From assembly GCA_964473555.1 (NCBI GenBank), contig CAYYPL010000001.1, forward strand, positions 248,001-312,000: a stretch of 64,000 nucleotides of DNA, in the 5' to 3' direction. The number at the start of each line of letters is the position of its first letter. Positions within the stretch are counted from its first letter, which is position 1. The DNA is from UBA11400 sp964473555. Lineage in GTDB: Bacteria; Bacteroidota; Rhodothermia; Balneolales; HLUCCA01. This document shows positions 61,408 to 64,000 of this stretch, piece after piece. The translations under genes were made by a program, and so were the position numbers. The notes beneath the pieces were generated by a model, which did not search any database, was not told where the DNA came from, and worked only from the letters and a program-made list of their open reading frames with translations.

Positions 61408-62523
61408 TTAAAAAACGGGTCTGTCCCTGATCACAGTGGGTTGTATGAACCCATCCGGTAATACGGGCCGGCTGTTATTGAACAAATAGGGCCTGCGGGA
61501 TAAGAAATCTCTTGTTATTTCCACCGTGTTGGTGTTTAGGTTCAGGGAATCCAAGTCTGGAATGATATGACCATTTATCAGCAAGGATGCCCGATCCAAG
61601 GTTCCTTCAACTCGAATTTTATTGTAAAAATCGAATCGGATGGCTTCGCTTTGCTCAATCCAGTATGGACTTCGGGTATTGTTCACATCAGAAGTGATCC
61701 TGACAGGCTCGAGTTTGCCACGTTGAGCGTAAACAACCAGGTGAATGACTTCTGGCAGTGCAACCGTTTGTACAACAACCGGTGTTTCGGGAGTAAGTGC
61801 GGTCAAAGAGTCCGTATCTGTAATCCTTGATGCAGAATCAGGTACTCCATTGTACCCGGTTTCAGGGTTCGTTTGCATGGCATCCACTGCACTTTGTTCA
61901 TCTGATCCATCACCGCTGAAGTGTGTAATCAGTACATAACCATAGTACCCCCCGGTTCCCAGGAGTATCACAACAAAAGCAATGAGTGCGTACGTCAGTA
62001 TGGGTGCGTTGAATTGAGAAAATCGGTCGTTGAATTTCGCCCAATCTATTGAATCGAGTTTGGGAGGAGGTGGTGTAACTCTATTGTGCTGGCGAGAGGG
62101 ATCCGGACGGGAAAACTCATCATGACCAATGGTTGAAGTTGGGCCAGGCCGTACCAGACCGGTATCTTCATCGTCTTTTGCAATATCGAAAGATGTGATA
62201 GGGTAATCTGTCAGCTCAGGGTCCTCCAGATCACCATGCACCGTTTCCGGTAAGTATTTCTTCCGAAGTCCTCCTGAATATAGACCGGCTTCCTGAGCAT
62301 CAAGAGCTCGAATAATGTCTTCATCTTTGATACCTATGGCTTTTGCATACGTACGAACGAAGCTTCTGATGTAAGTTTTCTGTTTGTCTCCCTTTTCGAA
62401 AAAAACACCCTTCTCAATTTCGTGCAAGACACTGATCGGGGTCTTGGTCTTTGAATTCAAATCGCTGACCGATTGCCCGGATTTTTCTCTGATTTCCCGT
62501 AGATCTGTATGTAATGAAGCCAT
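61408..62523 (-). CDS. rodZ: RodZ-like cytoskeletal/HTH membrane protein
   Basis: This 371-residue bitopic membrane protein has an N-terminal Xre-type helix-turn-helix (~8-75, LREIREKSGQSVSDLNSKTK). A charged, disordered linker precedes one transmembrane helix (~178-200, LTYALIAFVVILLGTGGYYG), and a periplasmic DUF4115 domain follows (~260-345). The order matches RodZ, which links MreB to the envelope. Bacteroidota homologues are often annotated only as helix-turn-helix proteins. It leads the run into ligA. A 12-bp palindrome lies 2 bp before the start codon. Confidence 0.82.
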   Translation of the reverse strand: MASLHTDLREIREKSGQSVSDLNSKTKTPISVLHEIEKGVFFEKGDKQKTYIRSFVRTYAKAIGIKDEDIIRALDAQEAGLYSGGLRKKYLPETVHGDLEDPELTDYPITSFDIAKDDEDTGLVRPGPTSTIGHDEFSRPDPSRQHNRVTPPPPKLDSIDWAKFNDRFSQFNAPILTYALIAFVVILLGTGGYYGYVLITHFSGDGSDEQSAVDAMQTNPETGYNGVPDSASRITDTDSLTALTPETPVVVQTVALPEVIHLVVYAQRGKLEPVRITSDVNNTRSPYWIEQSEAIRFDFYNKIRVEGTLDRASLLINGHIIPDLDSLNLNTNTVEITRDFLSRRPYLFNNSRPVLPDGFIQPTVIRDRPVF

Positions 62524-62738
62524 ATATCAAATTTGATGTACAAAGGACTAACTCCAGATCAACCGAAACATCCAGTAGCGAGTCCGTAACGATACGAACA
62601 CCCGAATATATAAGCCATTACTGTGAAATAAAACGTTTTTTTGTAAGGAAATGCAAGTTTCCGACACCGTATATCAGTTGGGAACACTAAAACATCAACT
62701 ACGTCCGAATCCATACTCGGGCATCGAATGAATCAGGT
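62524..62738. promoter_or_regulatory. Divergent region of rodZ and the ComF-like gene
   Basis: These 215 bp hold the palindrome ATCAAATTTGAT (62526-62537) directly before the rodZ start and a short GGAAA - 6 nt - TTTCC repeat near 62648-62663. No promoter with both boxes at normal spacing and no RNA gene was recognised. Confidence 0.3.
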
Positions 62739-63461
62739 ATGAAGTTACTTAATCTAATCGTATCGGAATCGATTGCAGGTTTTAAGGAAATGCTATATCC
62801 ACAGGTGTGTGTATGCTGTGGATTGCCAACTCAGTCAGATGGCAATTTAATGTGTCCGTTCTGCCAGGACACGGCTTTTGACAAGGCGATGTTAGCGGGA
62901 TTGAAATCTGGAAAAAATGTCATCCTTCCAAATGAAATCGATTTTCAGTTTGCCCTTTGGAATTACGATAAAGCGGGTGAACTACAAAAAATGATACGCA
63001 TGATCAAATACGGTGGTATGGGTCGATTGGGTTTCGAGATGGGGGTACTACTGGGGACTGAATTCAAAAAATCTTCCATTTGGGATGAGTTAATGAGCGT
63101 TCAACCGTTTCCCATGCTACTTCCCGTACCTCTTCATCCAAAAAAGAAAAGGTACCGCGGATATAATCAAGCCCAGGTCATTGCATCAGGGGTTTCCGAA
63201 GTCACTGGAATTCCGATCATGCACGAAGAGTCAGTAGTAAGACACAGATTTACGATCACGCAAACCGGACAGAACCTTCAGGGCAGGATGAAAAATCTGC
63301 AGGATGCATTTAGGGTAAATAGACCTGACGATATCAATGGGAAAAGGATTGTGATTATCGACGATGTGTTTACTACCGGAGCCACGGTATTCGCTTTGAG
63401 CAACATCTTAAAAGATAAAGGGATGTGTGGATCCGGAATCCTCACTGTCTGCATGGCATAA
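62739..63461 (+). CDS. ComF family phosphoribosyltransferase-like protein
   Basis: This 240-residue soluble protein has an N-terminal zinc-ribbon-like C-x2-C ... C-x2-C (CVCCGLP...MCPFC, ~23-44). A type I phosphoribosyltransferase fold follows with MLLPVPLHPKKKRYRGYNQAQ and the PRPP loop IVIIDDVFTTGATVFAL (~205-221). ComF/GntX proteins take part in handling incoming single-stranded DNA in competent bacteria, but many homologues occur outside competence loci and the biochemical activity is unclear. No other competence gene is in the window. Confidence 0.9.
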   Translation: MKLLNLIVSESIAGFKEMLYPQVCVCCGLPTQSDGNLMCPFCQDTAFDKAMLAGLKSGKNVILPNEIDFQFALWNYDKAGELQKMIRMIKYGGMGRLGFEMGVLLGTEFKKSSIWDELMSVQPFPMLLPVPLHPKKKRYRGYNQAQVIASGVSEVTGIPIMHEESVVRHRFTITQTGQNLQGRMKNLQDAFRVNRPDDINGKRIVIIDDVFTTGATVFALSNILKDKGMCGSGILTVCMA

Positions 63462-63523
63462 ATCATTCTGATGTGATCAGGGTATGCAGATTAATTTCGT
63501 TTAAATCTGTATCTTAGAGCGCT

Positions 63524-64000
63524 ATGAGTATTCTACAATCTACCGCATCCGATTACGTCGAAACACCAGCAGGAATTTTCACCAAAAATGGAAACTGGTA
63601 TTTCATGACCAAAGAGCTGATACAAAAGCTATCCCCCGAAGTGTTATCCCACAAATCACTTGATGAAATTGTAAAAGACTCAGAGACCTGGGTCCGTAGC
63701 TCAGACGCAATTGCAGTTTGGATATTTATACTACTTATCCAGATTATTCCCGTTTCCCTGGCACTGATCACGTCTATCGTAGTTTTGTATCTGTGGCATC
63801 TGGGTAAAAGTGCTTTGATAAGTAACCCGGTTACGGTCATTCTGCGATTTTTGTCCACCGATACGGCCATTTTGATAGCTGCTGTAGCGTCGATCAGCTA
63901 TCTGGGAATTTTGCAACTGTACTCAGATTTATTTCTTTCTTTGTTGTTATTTCTGGTTTTCCGATTTGGATGGCTCCGAAAATTCTTTGATCGTTTTTAT
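63524..64000 (+). CDS. Membrane protein of unknown function (3' truncated by window edge)
   Basis: An open frame starts at ATG 63524 (MSILQSTASDYVETPAGIF) and runs to the window end, 159 codons without a stop. The first ~65 residues are soluble and include DEIVKDSETWVRSSDAIA. They are followed by about four hydrophobic segments (AVWIFILLIQIIPVSLALI; IVVLYLWHL; AILIAAVASISYLGIL; LFLSLLLFLVFRFGWL). I do not recognise the family. It starts 62 bp after the ComF-like gene on the same strand. Confidence 0.7.
   Translation, partial: MSILQSTASDYVETPAGIFTKNGNWYFMTKELIQKLSPEVLSHKSLDEIVKDSETWVRSSDAIAVWIFILLIQIIPVSLALITSIVVLYLWHLGKSALISNPVTVILRFLSTDTAILIAAVASISYLGILQLYSDLFLSLLLFLVFRFGWLRKFFDRFY

Noticed and set aside
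1..64000. tRNA or rRNA genes, CRISPR arrays, insertion sequences, toxin-antitoxin or defence islands
   Set aside because: Gaps were read for cloverleaf ends, T-loop GGTTCGA-type sequences, regular repeats and transposase-like frames; none was found.

Overview
The window reads as chromosomal DNA of a free-living, aerobic member of the Bacteroidota in the broad sense, most likely the Rhodothermota/Balneolota side. The evidence is an alternative complex III (ActABCDEF) operon fused to a caa3 oxidase operon whose subunit I carries the Tyr-Ser 'A2-type' motif known from Rhodothermus; a single-chain E1 alpha-beta 2-oxoacid dehydrogenase; a serine palmitoyltransferase; bS21; a DUF2400/TIGR02757 protein; and promoters matching the Bacteroidota consensus (TTTG-N19/20-TAnnTTTG) upstream of two operons. 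Base composition looks moderately AT-rich but was not computed. I see no rRNA, tRNA, IS element, prophage or CRISPR array. The window is gene-dense; the longest stretch without a gene is 298 bp.

Layout. 1-98: tail of an ABC ATPase. 226-5059 (+): leuS, serS and a DcsG-like ATP-grasp ligase. 5091-9235: universal stress protein, MFS transporter, aldehyde dehydrogenase and DUF486 membrane protein. 9273-12569: dusB, fbaB (class I aldolase) and a nitronate monooxygenase-like flavoprotein. 12656-17255: YbhN-like membrane protein, rpsU, an ABC-F ATPase, an AlkB-like dioxygenase and DUF456. 17372-22715: complete histidine utilisation operon hutHUIG. 22724-27217 (-): DUF2400 protein, mutY, a secreted propeller/Ig-like protein and an extended SDR. 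27310-32070 (+): two GT4 glycosyltransferases, serine palmitoyltransferase and a GNAT-like protein. 32194-35750: E1 alpha-beta and fumC. 35846-51256: respiratory block (ctaB, ctaA, then a 12-gene minus-strand run actABCDEF-small membrane protein-SCO-coxII-I-III-IV, preceded by a DUF420 protein). 51338-54186: YciO-type protein, phosphofructokinase, mtnA. 54249-62523 (-): rodZ-like, ligA, STAS, Na+/solute symporter, pgpH-like and xerD in one tight run. 62739-64000 (+): ComF-like protein and a membrane protein running off the end.

How the genes work together. The act-cox run encodes a quinol-to-oxygen electron transport chain that bypasses complex bc1; ctaA/ctaB make its heme A, and SCO and DUF420 proteins probably help assemble it. 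hutHUIG converts histidine to glutamate plus formamide. The most interesting block is 26246-32070: serine palmitoyltransferase translationally coupled to a GNAT-like protein, with an extended SDR and two glycosyltransferases nearby. I infer this is a bacterial ceramide/glycosphingolipid pathway (SPT, bCerS and CerR-like steps plus glycosylation). That is an inference from family resemblance and gene order.

Regulatory signals. I found several clear intergenic signals: a perfect 16-bp palindrome upstream of the stress-protein gene, a recurrent TCGTATATTTG element upstream of three unrelated operons, an inverted repeat just ahead of the first glycosyltransferase, and intrinsic terminators after fbaB, the YbhN-like gene, the E1 gene, fumC and ctaA.
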